The notes under the pieces were generated by a model. It was given only the letters and a program-made list of their open reading frames with translations, was not told where the DNA came from and made no database searches. Below, piece after piece: positions 17,829 through 26,580 of a stretch of 64,000 bases of DNA (position 1 is its first letter; the number at the start of each line of letters is the position of its first letter). A program made the position numbers and the translations under genes. This stretch comes from Alphaproteobacteria bacterium (lineage in GTDB: Bacteria > Pseudomonadota > Alphaproteobacteria > Caedimonadales > UBA9215), in NCBI GenBank assembly GCA_009993885.1, contig JAACSN010000001.1, positions 1 to 64,000 of the forward strand, in the 5' to 3' direction.

Positions 17829-18821
17829 TTAACAAGGGGCGGGTGTTTTTTGCTTTTTTAAATGCGTTTCCCCATATGTCATGGCAAAAACACTTAAAAC
17901 AATAAAACTTATTCCGTACCAGACAAACTCATTGCGCGGAAATTCTGAGAAAAGAATATAACCGATGGCGCCGGTTAGCACAATTCGTGCGAACCCAAAG
18001 GGTGTTAAGAAGACAACTTCTGCCAACGAATAAGCTTTTGCCGTTGCGTAGTGCGCCAAACAGCCACATCCGCCTAAAGCAACCAATATAAGAAGCTGTT
18101 GCGTATCGGGGGTTCTCCAATCATAAAGGGCATAAAATCCTGAAACGGGAATCATAAAAAAGAGGAGGTAGAGAGCGAGCAATTGGGGTTTTTCTCCGGC
18201 AGCTCCCAGTTTGCGAGAACAGAGTTTTGCAACGGCAAAAAGAATCGCCGAGGCAATGGGAAGAAGCATAGCAAGGTTTTGGTAATTAATATCCGTGCCT
18301 AAAAAAGCTTGATCAGGTCTCGTTATGATAAAAGCGCCGATAAGACCCAAAATAATACCCGAAGAACGCAACCCTCCGATTTTTTCACTCAAGTAAAGCT
18401 TTGCGCCGATGATTGAAAAAATGGGACCCGTAAATTGAAGGGCAACTGCCTGAGCCATTGGCATTTTTGAAAAAGCCGTGTACAAGCTGACAATCCCGAA
18501 AACAGCTGCAATAACGCGAATAAGGTGCGTGAAGGGGTATTGTGTTGAAAAGCTTTTAATACCGTCCTTTAAAACAAAAGGGAGCATAATGAGGCATCCG
18601 AAAATATTTTGGAAAAGCGCAACAACTCCGGGTGTTAGAGGGTTTTCAATGCCGCCGGCTCCACCTGTTAAATAACGGACAAAAGCGTTGACGCCTGCAA
18701 ACCCGGCGCATGCCAAAAGTTTCCATATGATACCTTGGGTGTTTTGTTTAAGACGATCCCTTTTCCAAAAAGGAAGCGCTGTCAAGGGAGCTTCTAAAGC
18801 GGCTGCGGTTGATGTATTCAT
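17829..18821 (-). CDS. DMT superfamily (EamA) transporter
   Basis: A 330-residue protein with ten predicted helices arranged as two EamA repeats. The first repeat contains LYTAFSKMPMAQAVALQFTG, the conserved segment of EamA carriers of the RhaT/S-adenosylmethionine-uptake branch found in Rickettsiales. It probably moves small metabolites or SAM across the inner membrane; SAM uptake (Sam/EamA) is known in Rickettsia, but the substrate cannot be fixed here. It sits between dnaQ and ccmA on one strand with gaps of 18 and 28 bp, so the four genes may form one operon. Confidence 0.82.
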   Translation of the reverse strand: MNTSTAAALEAPLTALPFWKRDRLKQNTQGIIWKLLACAGFAGVNAFVRYLTGGAGGIENPLTPGVVALFQNIFGCLIMLPFVLKDGIKSFSTQYPFTHLIRVIAAVFGIVSLYTAFSKMPMAQAVALQFTGPIFSIIGAKLYLSEKIGGLRSSGIILGLIGAFIITRPDQAFLGTDINYQNLAMLLPIASAILFAVAKLCSRKLGAAGEKPQLLALYLLFFMIPVSGFYALYDWRTPDTQQLLILVALGGCGCLAHYATAKAYSLAEVVFLTPFGFARIVLTGAIGYILFSEFPRNEFVWYGISFIVLSVFAMTYGETHLKKQKTPAPC

Positions 18822-18839
18822 AGGTACTCCTGAGAAAAA

Positions 18840-19532
18840 TTACGAGGCCTTTTGAGCCCAGATGGGATTCTTAAGTTTTTCCAATAACGCTTTATGTTCT
18901 TCAAGCTCATAGGGCGTTAAATCAAATTCTCTTGCTTTTCGAATTTGTCGCTCAATTACGTCAATCAGTTCGGCTTTTTTCTCCTCTTTCTTAGAGGTGT
19001 CTTCATTTATAAAATCCGGTTGGGCTCCGCCAATGAGCTCAAGGTAGACTTCCGCTAAAAGTTCCGAGTCTAAGAGTGCCCCGTGTAGCGTACGGTTTGA
19101 GTTATCGATTTTATAACGCTTACAAAGAGCGTCCAAACTGGCCGGGGAACCGGGGAATTTCTCCCGCGCAAGCTTTAAGGTGTCAAAGGCTTGTTTAAAG
19201 GGAATGGGGTCACGTTTGCACCATTCAAGTTCCGCATTTAAAAACTTCATATCAAAACGGGCATTATGAATGATCAGGCGGTCTTTTCCAATAAAGCGTA
19301 GGAATTTTTCAGCATGATCTTCAAAGGGGGGGTGTTCTTTTAGAAACTCAGTGCTTAATCCGTGAATACCGAAGGCAACTTCCGGCATATCGCGGCGCGG
19401 GTTTACATAAACATGAAATTTTTCACCGGTAACAACATGATTTTTAAGCTCTAAACACCCGATTTCAACAATGCGATGCCCAAGATTCGGGTCAAGACCT
19501 GTTGTTTCCGTGTCTAGGACAATTTCGCGCAT
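18840..19532 (-). CDS. dnaQ: DNA polymerase III epsilon subunit (3'-5' exonuclease)
   Basis: A 230-residue DEDDh exonuclease beginning [15 protein letters not shown], with the catalytic Asp/Glu at residues 7 and 9, motif [15 protein letters not shown] and motif [20 protein letters not shown]. The C-terminal tail of about 50 residues carries the helical clamp/polymerase-binding part. It proofreads for the replicase. The size is normal. A second DnaQ-fold protein in the window (53162-54400) is secreted and is not the replicative subunit. Confidence 0.95.
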   Translation of the reverse strand: MREIVLDTETTGLDPNLGHRIVEIGCLELKNHVVTGEKFHVYVNPRRDMPEVAFGIHGLSTEFLKEHPPFEDHAEKFLRFIGKDRLIIHNARFDMKFLNAELEWCKRDPIPFKQAFDTLKLAREKFPGSPASLDALCKRYKIDNSNRTLHGALLDSELLAEVYLELIGGAQPDFINEDTSKKEEKKAELIDVIERQIRKAREFDLTPYELEEHKALLEKLKNPIWAQKAS

Positions 19533-19677
19533 GATAAAACTTTTCTAATTTAGGGAACTTTATGCCCACAATAAGGCAAAAACGGCAAAAAGTACAAGAA
19601 AATAAGTATTGTAGAGCCTTGATGGCATATAGTGTTACGTGTATAAATGGAAAATATTATCAATAACGGTTTATTAA

Positions 19678-20661
19678 ATGTTTGAGAACAGTTTCACGTC
19701 CGAAAAAAAGATAAAAATTTTTTTCTACGGATTTATCTTTCTAATTTCTCTTTACCTTTTAAGGAAGGGAGCCGTTTTTGCGCCGGATTCCGGAAGTTAC
19801 TTGGCAATGTCTTCTTTTCGTTCTTTGGGATATCCTCTTTTTTTGAAAGCTTACGGATACTTTTTCCAAGACGCCTACGGTGTTCTTGTGGCCGTTCAAG
19901 TGGGAACGGGCGTGCTGGCCGTTGATTATTTTTTGCGCACTTTAAATAAGCACTTTTCTTTTTCTTCCTTTGTCTACATGATGCTGTTTCTCTTTTTGTT
20001 TGCCCCTTATTTTGTGCTTCACCATATTGGAAATTACATTCTAACCGAAGCCTTGTGTTATCCCTTTTTTCTTATAATGCTTTCTTTCTTGGTTAAGTTT
20101 TTAAAAGGTAATGAGACGAAATTTCTTTTAACATCTGTTGTTTTCGGTCTTTTACTCACATTGACCAGATCTCAATTTATTTTCCTTTGGCCCGGTTTTT
20201 TGATTTTAATCACCTATATGTTTTATAAAAACAGATCAATTCTTTCTTTTTTCGGGCGAACCTTAATTTTAGCCGCCATAATTTTATCAGGCCAAATGAT
20301 AGAGAGAACATATAGTTATATTTTAACAAGTTCTTTTAAAACAGTCCCTTTTGTGGGGTATCAGGCGATTGTCTTGCCCCTTTATCTTTCAAAGGAACGT
20401 GACGTGACCTTATTTGAAAGCCCTCAAGAAAAAGCCTTTTTTAAGGCAGCTTACGAAGGCTTACAGGAAAAGAAGGCGCATATTAATTCTGCAAACGATA
20501 TAAATCCTCTTTTTCATTATAGCGGATTTTATAATATCATTTGTCATCGGATCAGCGGAAAAGCAGCGCTGCAACATTTGGACCCTAACCCTTATATCCG
20601 TGACGGACAGCTTGCTTCCGTCAGCTTAACTTTAATAAAAAACAATTTTTTTCTTACATGA
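19678..20661 (+). CDS. GT-C-like membrane protein, N-terminal part of a split gene
   Basis: A 327-residue membrane protein with about eight helices. It carries FAPDSGSYLAMSSFRSLGYP after the first helix, i.e. the acidic D-x-x-Y loop seen in GT-C glycosyltransferases (PMT/ArnT-like), then a run of helices and a large loop with PFVGYQAIVLPLYL. The frame ends at TGA just behind a run of seven T's (20646-20652). Adding one T would read NNFFSYMTFYVKTIINSLGG straight into the next frame and give one protein of about 420 residues with extra C-terminal helices. So it is probably the 5' part of a gene split by a one-base slip. It heads the glycan island; the glycosyltransferase role is inferred. Confidence 0.7.
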   Translation: MFENSFTSEKKIKIFFYGFIFLISLYLLRKGAVFAPDSGSYLAMSSFRSLGYPLFLKAYGYFFQDAYGVLVAVQVGTGVLAVDYFLRTLNKHFSFSSFVYMMLFLFLFAPYFVLHHIGNYILTEALCYPFFLIMLSFLVKFLKGNETKFLLTSVVFGLLLTLTRSQFIFLWPGFLILITYMFYKNRSILSFFGRTLILAAIILSGQMIERTYSYILTSSFKTVPFVGYQAIVLPLYLSKERDVTLFESPQEKAFFKAAYEGLQEKKAHINSANDINPLFHYSGFYNIICHRISGKAALQHLDPNPYIRDGQLASVSLTLIKNNFFLT

Positions 20662-20948
20662 CCTTCTATGTAAAGACTATTATTAACAGCCTTGGCGGGC
20701 ACTGGAGTTTTTTTGTGCTTATGGTCTTTGCTTTCTTTGTTTTTGTGAAAAATATTTTGCAGCCTTCTTCGGCAAAAGAAACTTTTTTAATGTTTTTTAT
20801 GTTTAATATTGGAAATTTAATGCTAGTAGCCCTTTTTGAGCCGCTGATTGCCCGTTATACCCTTTATACGGCCACACCGTTATGGAGTTTTATGTTAATT
20901 TTACTTTCTTCGCTTTTTATGACAAAGCCTTTAGAAAAGGCCTCTTAA
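20658..20948 (+). CDS. GT-C-like membrane protein, C-terminal part of the split gene
   Basis: A 96-residue frame with three predicted helices, starting at the ATG that overlaps the previous stop (ATGA). No ribosome site precedes it. Its text continues the upstream protein after the T7 tract (SYMTFYVKTIINSLGGHWSF), where GT-C proteins have their last membrane helices, and ends PLEKAS. Three bases later the asparagine synthetase gene starts. It could be re-initiated after the upstream stop by coupling, made by frameshifting at the T run, or simply be a fragment of one gene. Confidence 0.55.
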   Translation: MTFYVKTIINSLGGHWSFFVLMVFAFFVFVKNILQPSSAKETFLMFFMFNIGNLMLVALFEPLIARYTLYTATPLWSFMLILLSSLFMTKPLEKAS

Positions 20949-20951
20949 GCT

Positions 20952-22853
20952 ATGTGTGGTATTGCAGGGGTCTATGACCCGAATCATCGATTTGAAAAAG
21001 CTGAAGATGTTGTTCAAAAGATGTGTGACCTGTTGATCCATCGAGGACCGGACGCACAGGGTCTTCAACAAGATCAAACGGTGACTTTTGGTCATCGACG
21101 CCTCTCCGTCCTAGATATTCATGAAGGGGCTAACCAACCGATGTATGATGCCTCAACACGTTATCTTTTAACCTACAACGGTGAGATTTATAATTTTAAA
21201 GAGATTCGTTCTCACCTGGAACAACAAGGAATCATTTTTAAAACAAGCGGTGATACGGAAGTCATTCTTGAAGCGTGGGCAAAATGGGGCGTTGAGTGTC
21301 TTCAAAAATTTGTCGGTATGTTTGCTTTTGCTTTATATGATAAGAAAACCCAAGATCTTTTTCTGGTGAGGGATCGCTTGGGTGAGAAACCTTTGTTTTA
21401 TGCATATTTTACGGAAAAGTCTCCTCAGTCGGGTTTGGCTTTTTCGTCGGGGCTTGCCTCGCTGATGGCGTGTCCGGTCTTTGAAAAACAGCTCAATCCC
21501 GCAGCATTGCAGCATTTTTTATCTCTTAATTATACCTTAACCTCACAATGTTTTTTTAAAGGTGTGCAAAAGTTACCGGCGGCTCATTATTTGCATATTA
21601 GAAACGGACAAGAACCCCAACTTAAAAGTTATTGGGATTTGGCCGCTTCTTATCATTCAAAAGATGAAAACATAACAGAGGCCGAAGCTTGTGAAGAATT
21701 AAATGCCTTATTGTCTCAGAGCTTAGGCGGGCAATCGATTAGTGATGTGCCTTTAGGAGCCTTTTTAAGCGGGGGCATTGATTCATCAACTTTAGTTGCG
21801 GGTATGACGCGCCATTTACAAACCCCTTCTCAGATGCAAACCTTTAGTATTGGCTTTCAGGAAAAAAGTTATAGCGAAATCGAAGAAAGTAAACAGGTCG
21901 CAAGATATCTGAAAGTAGATCACCATGTCAAAACGGTAACACCCGATTTAGCGAAAAACCTTATTAATATTGTTGCAAAAACCGATGAGCCCTTTGCGGA
22001 TACCTCTGTTATTCCCACCTATTACTTAGCTGAATTTGCCCGAAAATCTGTGACTGTTGCCTTGTCCGGTGACGGGGGGGATGAGCTTTTTTTAGGGTAC
22101 GAAACCTATGGGGCAGATAAGCTTTATCAAACCTTTTCAGCGTTGCCGCGCTTTCTGTTTAAGGGCGGCTATGCCCTTGCTCAAAAAATTCTTCCAACAC
22201 ACTTTGATAAAGTCAGTTTTGATTATAAGGTAAAACAGTTTTTATATGGCTCGAGCCATGATTATAGACGAGCCCATTACTCTTGGCGCGAGATCTTTAA
22301 ACCAAAAGAGTTAGAAAAATTGCTGAAAGCCCCGATTGATCCGGCGCAAAGTGCTTTTGCTGATTTCAATGCTTATTTTGACGATGTAAAAGGCTGCCAC
22401 CCCCTTGATCAGGCGAGCTATGTAGACATTAAAACATGGCTTGTAGATGATATTTTGGTGAAGGTTGATCGGGCAAGTATGGCGCACTCCCTTGAAACAC
22501 GGGCGCCTTTTTTGGATCATCGTTTGGTAGAGTTTGCAGCCCGCCTCCCTGTGTCTTTAAAATTAAAGGGGCAGGAGAAAAAATATATCCTTAAGAAAAG
22601 CCAAGAAAAATACTTGCCTCATGAAACTCTTTATCGACAGAAAAAGGGATTTAACGCGCCCGTTTCGATATGGCTGAATCGAGAAACAAAGGCTTTGGCA
22701 AAAGACGCCATGTACGGGGGGGAAATGCAACATTTGACCAATGCCTCTGTTTTGGATAAACTTTGGCAAGAGCACGAAAATCAACAAGTAGACCACGGGT
22801 TAAAACTCTTTGGATTAACGTGTTTAGGTCTTTGGCTGGAACAATGGAAGTAA
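20952..22853 (+). CDS. asnB: asparagine synthetase (glutamine-hydrolysing)
   Basis: A 633-residue enzyme: class II glutamine amidotransferase domain with the N-terminal nucleophile in MCGIAGVYD (Cys2) and LIHRGPDAQG, then the PP-loop synthetase domain with FLSGGIDSS (about residue 275) and KVDRASMAHSLETRAPFLDH. The family makes asparagine from aspartate, ATP and glutamine; relatives inside polysaccharide clusters (WbpS/Alg-type) amidate sugar acids instead. Its place between a membrane glycosyltransferase-like gene and a methyltransferase argues for the second role, but an asparagine role cannot be excluded. It starts three bases after the previous gene and ends four before the next. Confidence 0.88.
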   Translation: MCGIAGVYDPNHRFEKAEDVVQKMCDLLIHRGPDAQGLQQDQTVTFGHRRLSVLDIHEGANQPMYDASTRYLLTYNGEIYNFKEIRSHLEQQGIIFKTSGDTEVILEAWAKWGVECLQKFVGMFAFALYDKKTQDLFLVRDRLGEKPLFYAYFTEKSPQSGLAFSSGLASLMACPVFEKQLNPAALQHFLSLNYTLTSQCFFKGVQKLPAAHYLHIRNGQEPQLKSYWDLAASYHSKDENITEAEACEELNALLSQSLGGQSISDVPLGAFLSGGIDSSTLVAGMTRHLQTPSQMQTFSIGFQEKSYSEIEESKQVARYLKVDHHVKTVTPDLAKNLINIVAKTDEPFADTSVIPTYYLAEFARKSVTVALSGDGGDELFLGYETYGADKLYQTFSALPRFLFKGGYALAQKILPTHFDKVSFDYKVKQFLYGSSHDYRRAHYSWREIFKPKELEKLLKAPIDPAQSAFADFNAYFDDVKGCHPLDQASYVDIKTWLVDDILVKVDRASMAHSLETRAPFLDHRLVEFAARLPVSLKLKGQEKKYILKKSQEKYLPHETLYRQKKGFNAPVSIWLNRETKALAKDAMYGGEMQHLTNASVLDKLWQEHENQQVDHGLKLFGLTCLGLWLEQWK

Positions 22854-22857
22854 AAAA

Positions 22858-23577
22858 ATGACAGAAGTTCTTGTAGAGAATGAAACATTCTCATCGGCAA
22901 TCTCCGAGGCCGTTAATTATAATAATTGGGTTGTAGACGTATTTGCGCCGTATTTGGGTCAAAGTGTTTTAGAGGTTGGTATCGGACATGGCGGTTTTAG
23001 CGATATTCTTGCCACCCGTGGGGTGAAAGAATATGCAGGCGTTGATATTGATCAAAGTCTTGTAGATCATGCACAAAAGAATCACCCCGACCATATTTAT
23101 TTTACGGCCGATGTGTGTGAAGACACCTTGCCGGAACGATTGGAAAAGAAATTTGACAGTGTTGTTTGTTTTAATGTTATCGAACATATTCCGGAGGATG
23201 CTAAAGCCGTTAAAAATATGCTGCGCGTTTTAAAGCCGGGGGGGCATCTTCTTCTTTTTGCGCCTGCTTTTCCCGCCCTTTATTCCGACATGGATACCCT
23301 TGCAGGGCATTACCGTCGTTATACAAAAAAGACTTTCTTGCAAGCAGTCCCCGAAGAAAAACGAAAAAATATTATACGTCTTGAATATTTTAATCCTATC
23401 GGGGGTTTGGGATGGTATGTTAATAAATTTAAAAAATATGACTCTTTAGAAAATGAGTCGATCAACGGGCAAATTAAGTTTTTTGATAAGTACGTTCTTC
23501 CTGTTTCACGAATGGTGAACTCTGTTACAAAATCTTTTTTCGGCCAATCAATTGTCGGAATTATAAAAAATGATTAG
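22858..23577 (+). CDS. class I SAM-dependent methyltransferase
   Basis: A 239-residue methyltransferase with motif I VLEVGIGHGGFSDIL (residues about 39-53), acidic ribose ligand in YAGVDIDQ, and post-motif FNVIEHIPEDAKAVKNMLRV followed by LKPGGHLLLFAPAFPALYSD. Such proteins from cell-surface gene clusters methylate lipid-linked sugars or act near ubiquinone synthesis; context favours a glycan. It starts four bases after asnB and overlaps the GT2 gene by eight bases, so it is in the middle of a tight operon. Confidence 0.85.
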   Translation: MTEVLVENETFSSAISEAVNYNNWVVDVFAPYLGQSVLEVGIGHGGFSDILATRGVKEYAGVDIDQSLVDHAQKNHPDHIYFTADVCEDTLPERLEKKFDSVVCFNVIEHIPEDAKAVKNMLRVLKPGGHLLLFAPAFPALYSDMDTLAGHYRRYTKKTFLQAVPEEKRKNIIRLEYFNPIGGLGWYVNKFKKYDSLENESINGQIKFFDKYVLPVSRMVNSVTKSFFGQSIVGIIKND

Positions 23578-24430
23578 TGTTGTTATTCCTGCCTATAATG
23601 AAGAAAAGGCTATTAAAGAAACCATTGACGAAATTAAGCTCGTTTTTAAAAATAATAAAATTAAAGAGTTTGAAGTTGTGGTTGTCAATGACGGTTCTTC
23701 CGACAAGACCGGTGATATTGCTCAAGCCCAAGGGGTTACCGTTGTTAATCATCCCCATAATGTGGGATACGGACGTTCTTTGAAAGACGGTATTCGCACG
23801 GCAAAGTTTGATACGATCGTGATTACGGATGCGGATCGAACCTACCCTTTTGACCAAGCGCCGATGCTGATCAAAGAATTTCAAAAGGGTTTCGATATGG
23901 TTGTGGGGGCCAGAACAGGCAGTCACTATCGCGAATCTCTAATCAAAGCCCCCTTGCGAAAGATTTTGAAATTTTTAGTAGAATTTACAGCTAATCGTGA
24001 AATTCCCGATATTAATTCGGGGCTGCGTGTTTTTAGTCGCAAAACAGTTCTAACCTATGTGTCACATCTGTGTGATACGTTTAGTTTTACAACCTCGATG
24101 ACCTTGGCTTATATGATGACGGGGCGCTTTGTGAAATATTTGCCTATTCCTTATGAAAAACGAGAAGGAAAAACAAAGGTTAAATTGGTAAAAGATTCAC
24201 TGCGGACTTTGCAATACATCCTTCAGGCGATTAACTATTACAACCCCATTAAAATTTTTATGTTATTCGCGGCCATTTGTTTTTTCTTTTCTATCTCAGG
24301 CTTTTTGTTATCGGCTCTTGCAGGCCTAAAAAGCGGATTTTATCTTGGTATCGGCGGTTTATTGGTCTCTTTACTGATTGTAGGCCTAGGCCTTGTGGCT
24401 GATTTATTAAAACAAATCATGCATAAGTAA
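23570..24430 (+). CDS. family 2 glycosyltransferase (dolichyl-P-mannose synthase-like)
   Basis: A 286-residue GT2 enzyme starting MISVVIPAYNEEKAIKETI, with VVVVNDGSSDKTGDIA for UDP/GDP-sugar binding and ITDADRTYPF as the DXD motif. The C-terminal 60 residues form two membrane helices (MLFAAICFFFSISGFLLSAL and GIGGLLVSLLIVGLGLVADL), as in polyprenyl-phosphate glycosyltransferases (GtrB/ArnC/DPM1). It most likely loads a sugar onto undecaprenyl phosphate in the inner membrane for the GT-C-like proteins encoded before and after it. It overlaps the methyltransferase gene. Confidence 0.9.
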   Translation: MISVVIPAYNEEKAIKETIDEIKLVFKNNKIKEFEVVVVNDGSSDKTGDIAQAQGVTVVNHPHNVGYGRSLKDGIRTAKFDTIVITDADRTYPFDQAPMLIKEFQKGFDMVVGARTGSHYRESLIKAPLRKILKFLVEFTANREIPDINSGLRVFSRKTVLTYVSHLCDTFSFTTSMTLAYMMTGRFVKYLPIPYEKREGKTKVKLVKDSLRTLQYILQAINYYNPIKIFMLFAAICFFFSISGFLLSALAGLKSGFYLGIGGLLVSLLIVGLGLVADLLKQIMHK

Positions 24431-24447
24431 AGGAATAGATAGTTGTT

Positions 24448-25791
24448 ATGAATAGAGTCGATATCAGAGTAGAACCCTATTTACCCTCCGTTGCACACAC
24501 TGTTGTGCCATACGTTTTTTTAATTCTCTTTGCCATTGGAGTCATTTTTTCCTATTGGCCGGGGTTCTTATCCCCTGATTCGACGACCCAGCTATCCCAA
24601 GCAATTTCCGGAAGTTACAGTGATCACCATCCCCCTATGATGGCTCTTTATTGGAAATTATGGTTATGGTGGAAAATTGGGCCGGAACCAATATTTCTAA
24701 CCTACCAATTCCTTTTATTTGGCAGTGCTTTTCTATTGCTCAATGTCCTAAAGGGAAAAAATATCCGATGGATTGTTCCTTTTATTCCTCTTTTCCCCCA
24801 TATTTTGCTTTATTCGGGCGCCATTTGGAAAGATGTGGGCTTTGCTTATACTTTTCTATTTTCTGCTATGTTGTTATTCTCGGCAAATTTTCATAATAGA
24901 AAGTTGTCTTTTTTAAAATCCATTATTATTTGGTTGTTATTATTTTATGGGACAGGTGTTAAGTATCAAGCTCTTTTTGTTTTACCTGTTATGACTTTGT
25001 GGTTTGCGTTAACGATTTTCAACGATAGGTCTTTAATAAAGAAAATAGGCCTTTGGTTGGTTCTTTGGATGAGCATTCTTTTCTCCTGTCAAGTTTTGCA
25101 AAAAACTGTGGTTTCATCTATTGGTGAAAATCACTCATGGCAGAATGTGAAGTTATTTGACCTTGCCGGTATGAGTGTTCGGTTGGACAAAGATCTTTTT
25201 CCCGAGTTTGTGAGGCAGGCTCCCGAATACACTTTTGAGAAGATGAACAATACATATTCGCCTTACCGAGTTGATGAATTAATTGTAGGATGGGCGCCCG
25301 GGGCTTCTTTGAGACCCGGAGAAACAAAAGAACAAAGAGATATTTTGTGGGCTACATGGTTTCAAGCCCTTAAAGATCACCCTATGGCTTACTTGAGTCA
25401 TAGGCTTGCTGTTTGGAGAATGATGGTAAAACGTAGCCCCATGAAATCTCTTGATGACTTGACGAATGTAGAGGCCTTACCTTCAAAAATAAAATATGTT
25501 TTAGATGTGGTCGGCTTACAAACTCTGCAGGTCATAAAAAAATTAACATATTTTATTTACTATGTTCCTTTTCTGCTTTTTTACTTCTTTTTAGGACTTT
25601 GGAATTGGCGTAGAAAACGTATATATGCTTTGCCTTTAACTATGATGACCGGATCTGCTATAGCTTTGATGGCGGCTTTATTTGTTTTTTCAATGGCATC
25701 AGACCTGCGCTATATTTACTTAACGATGACATTCTTTCACTTTTCACATCCTCTTGCATGGCTTATTCTTTTTGGGGATAAAAAGGGTTAA
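24448..25791 (+). CDS. GT-C-like polytopic membrane protein
   Basis: A 447-residue membrane protein with about ten to eleven helices. After the first helix it has SPDSTTQLSQAISGSYSDHH followed by PPMMALYWKLWLW, i.e. the acidic and HHPP loop seen in membrane glycosyltransferase-like proteins related to GT-C/DUF6020. The large loop (about 240-330) lies outside the membrane. With GT2 at 23570 making the polyprenyl-linked donor, this protein would be the transferase on the periplasmic side. It is the last gene of the island and converges on nadK. The exact reaction is inferred. Confidence 0.7.
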   Translation: MNRVDIRVEPYLPSVAHTVVPYVFLILFAIGVIFSYWPGFLSPDSTTQLSQAISGSYSDHHPPMMALYWKLWLWWKIGPEPIFLTYQFLLFGSAFLLLNVLKGKNIRWIVPFIPLFPHILLYSGAIWKDVGFAYTFLFSAMLLFSANFHNRKLSFLKSIIIWLLLFYGTGVKYQALFVLPVMTLWFALTIFNDRSLIKKIGLWLVLWMSILFSCQVLQKTVVSSIGENHSWQNVKLFDLAGMSVRLDKDLFPEFVRQAPEYTFEKMNNTYSPYRVDELIVGWAPGASLRPGETKEQRDILWATWFQALKDHPMAYLSHRLAVWRMMVKRSPMKSLDDLTNVEALPSKIKYVLDVVGLQTLQVIKKLTYFIYYVPFLLFYFFLGLWNWRRKRIYALPLTMMTGSAIALMAALFVFSMASDLRYIYLTMTFFHFSHPLAWLILFGDKKG

Positions 25792-25799
25792 ATTCAACC

Positions 25800-26579
25800 T
25801 TAACTCTCGAACTGCTCGGCGATAATGCGTTCGGCTAAGGTTTGGTGGGAATCATAGAGAAGCGTTACGTTTTTATTTTTTGCTTTTCTAATATCAACGG
25901 CACAGACATTACGAGCTTCTTGGTAGTCTGCCGAGACACTTACAGGTCTTTTTTCCGCCTCAAGAACTTCAAGGCGAATAACCACATCATCGGGTAATAA
26001 GGCGCCTCTCCAGCGTCTTGGGCGAAAAGGGCTAATGGGTGTCATGGCAATAAGGTTTGAGGTAATGGGTAAAATAGGCCCGGAAGCTGAGAAATTATAA
26101 GCTGTGCTTCCTGCAGCCGTTGCAATGATAATACCGTCTCCAATAAGCTGTTCAAGCCTCACATGACCGTCAACATGGATTCTAATCTTAGCCGCTTGAT
26201 GGAGTTGGCGCAGGAGAGATACTTCATTTAAAGCGTAGAATGTTTCGCTTCCTTGAGAGCAATAGCGGGCATCCATTCGCAAAGGAGAAATAACCACACT
26301 GAGCGCCTCCTCGATGCGTTTTAACAAAGGCGACGTGTTGTAATCGTTCATTAAAAAGCCGACGCTTCCCAGATTCATGCCAAAAACAGGAATATTTAGA
26401 GCCATAGCCTTATGGAGGGTATGGAGCATAAAGCCGTCTCCGCCAAGGGCAACAATCACATCGGCCTGTTCTATTGGGACGGAACCGTATTGGCAAACAA
26501 GCTTTTGGTAGGCGATATTGCCCTCTTTATTATGTTCGTCAACGGCGAAGTGAAGAGCCTGAATTGTTTTTTCTAACAT
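25800..26579 (-). CDS. nadK: NAD kinase
   Basis: A 259-residue enzyme that phosphorylates NAD to NADP in the cytosol. The family motifs are intact: GGDG in DVIVALGGDGFMLHTLHKAM (about residue 46), NLGSVGFLMND, and the GDGIIIATAAGSTAYNFSAS loop with PILPI after it. Slightly short, as in alphaproteobacteria. Its ATG lies one base after the stop of znuA, so the two are one transcription unit though unrelated in function. Confidence 0.93.
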   Translation of the reverse strand: MLEKTIQALHFAVDEHNKEGNIAYQKLVCQYGSVPIEQADVIVALGGDGFMLHTLHKAMALNIPVFGMNLGSVGFLMNDYNTSPLLKRIEEALSVVISPLRMDARYCSQGSETFYALNEVSLLRQLHQAAKIRIHVDGHVRLEQLIGDGIIIATAAGSTAYNFSASGPILPITSNLIAMTPISPFRPRRWRGALLPDDVVIRLEVLEAEKRPVSVSADYQEARNVCAVDIRKAKNKNVTLLYDSHQTLAERIIAEQFES

Positions 26580-26580
26580 G

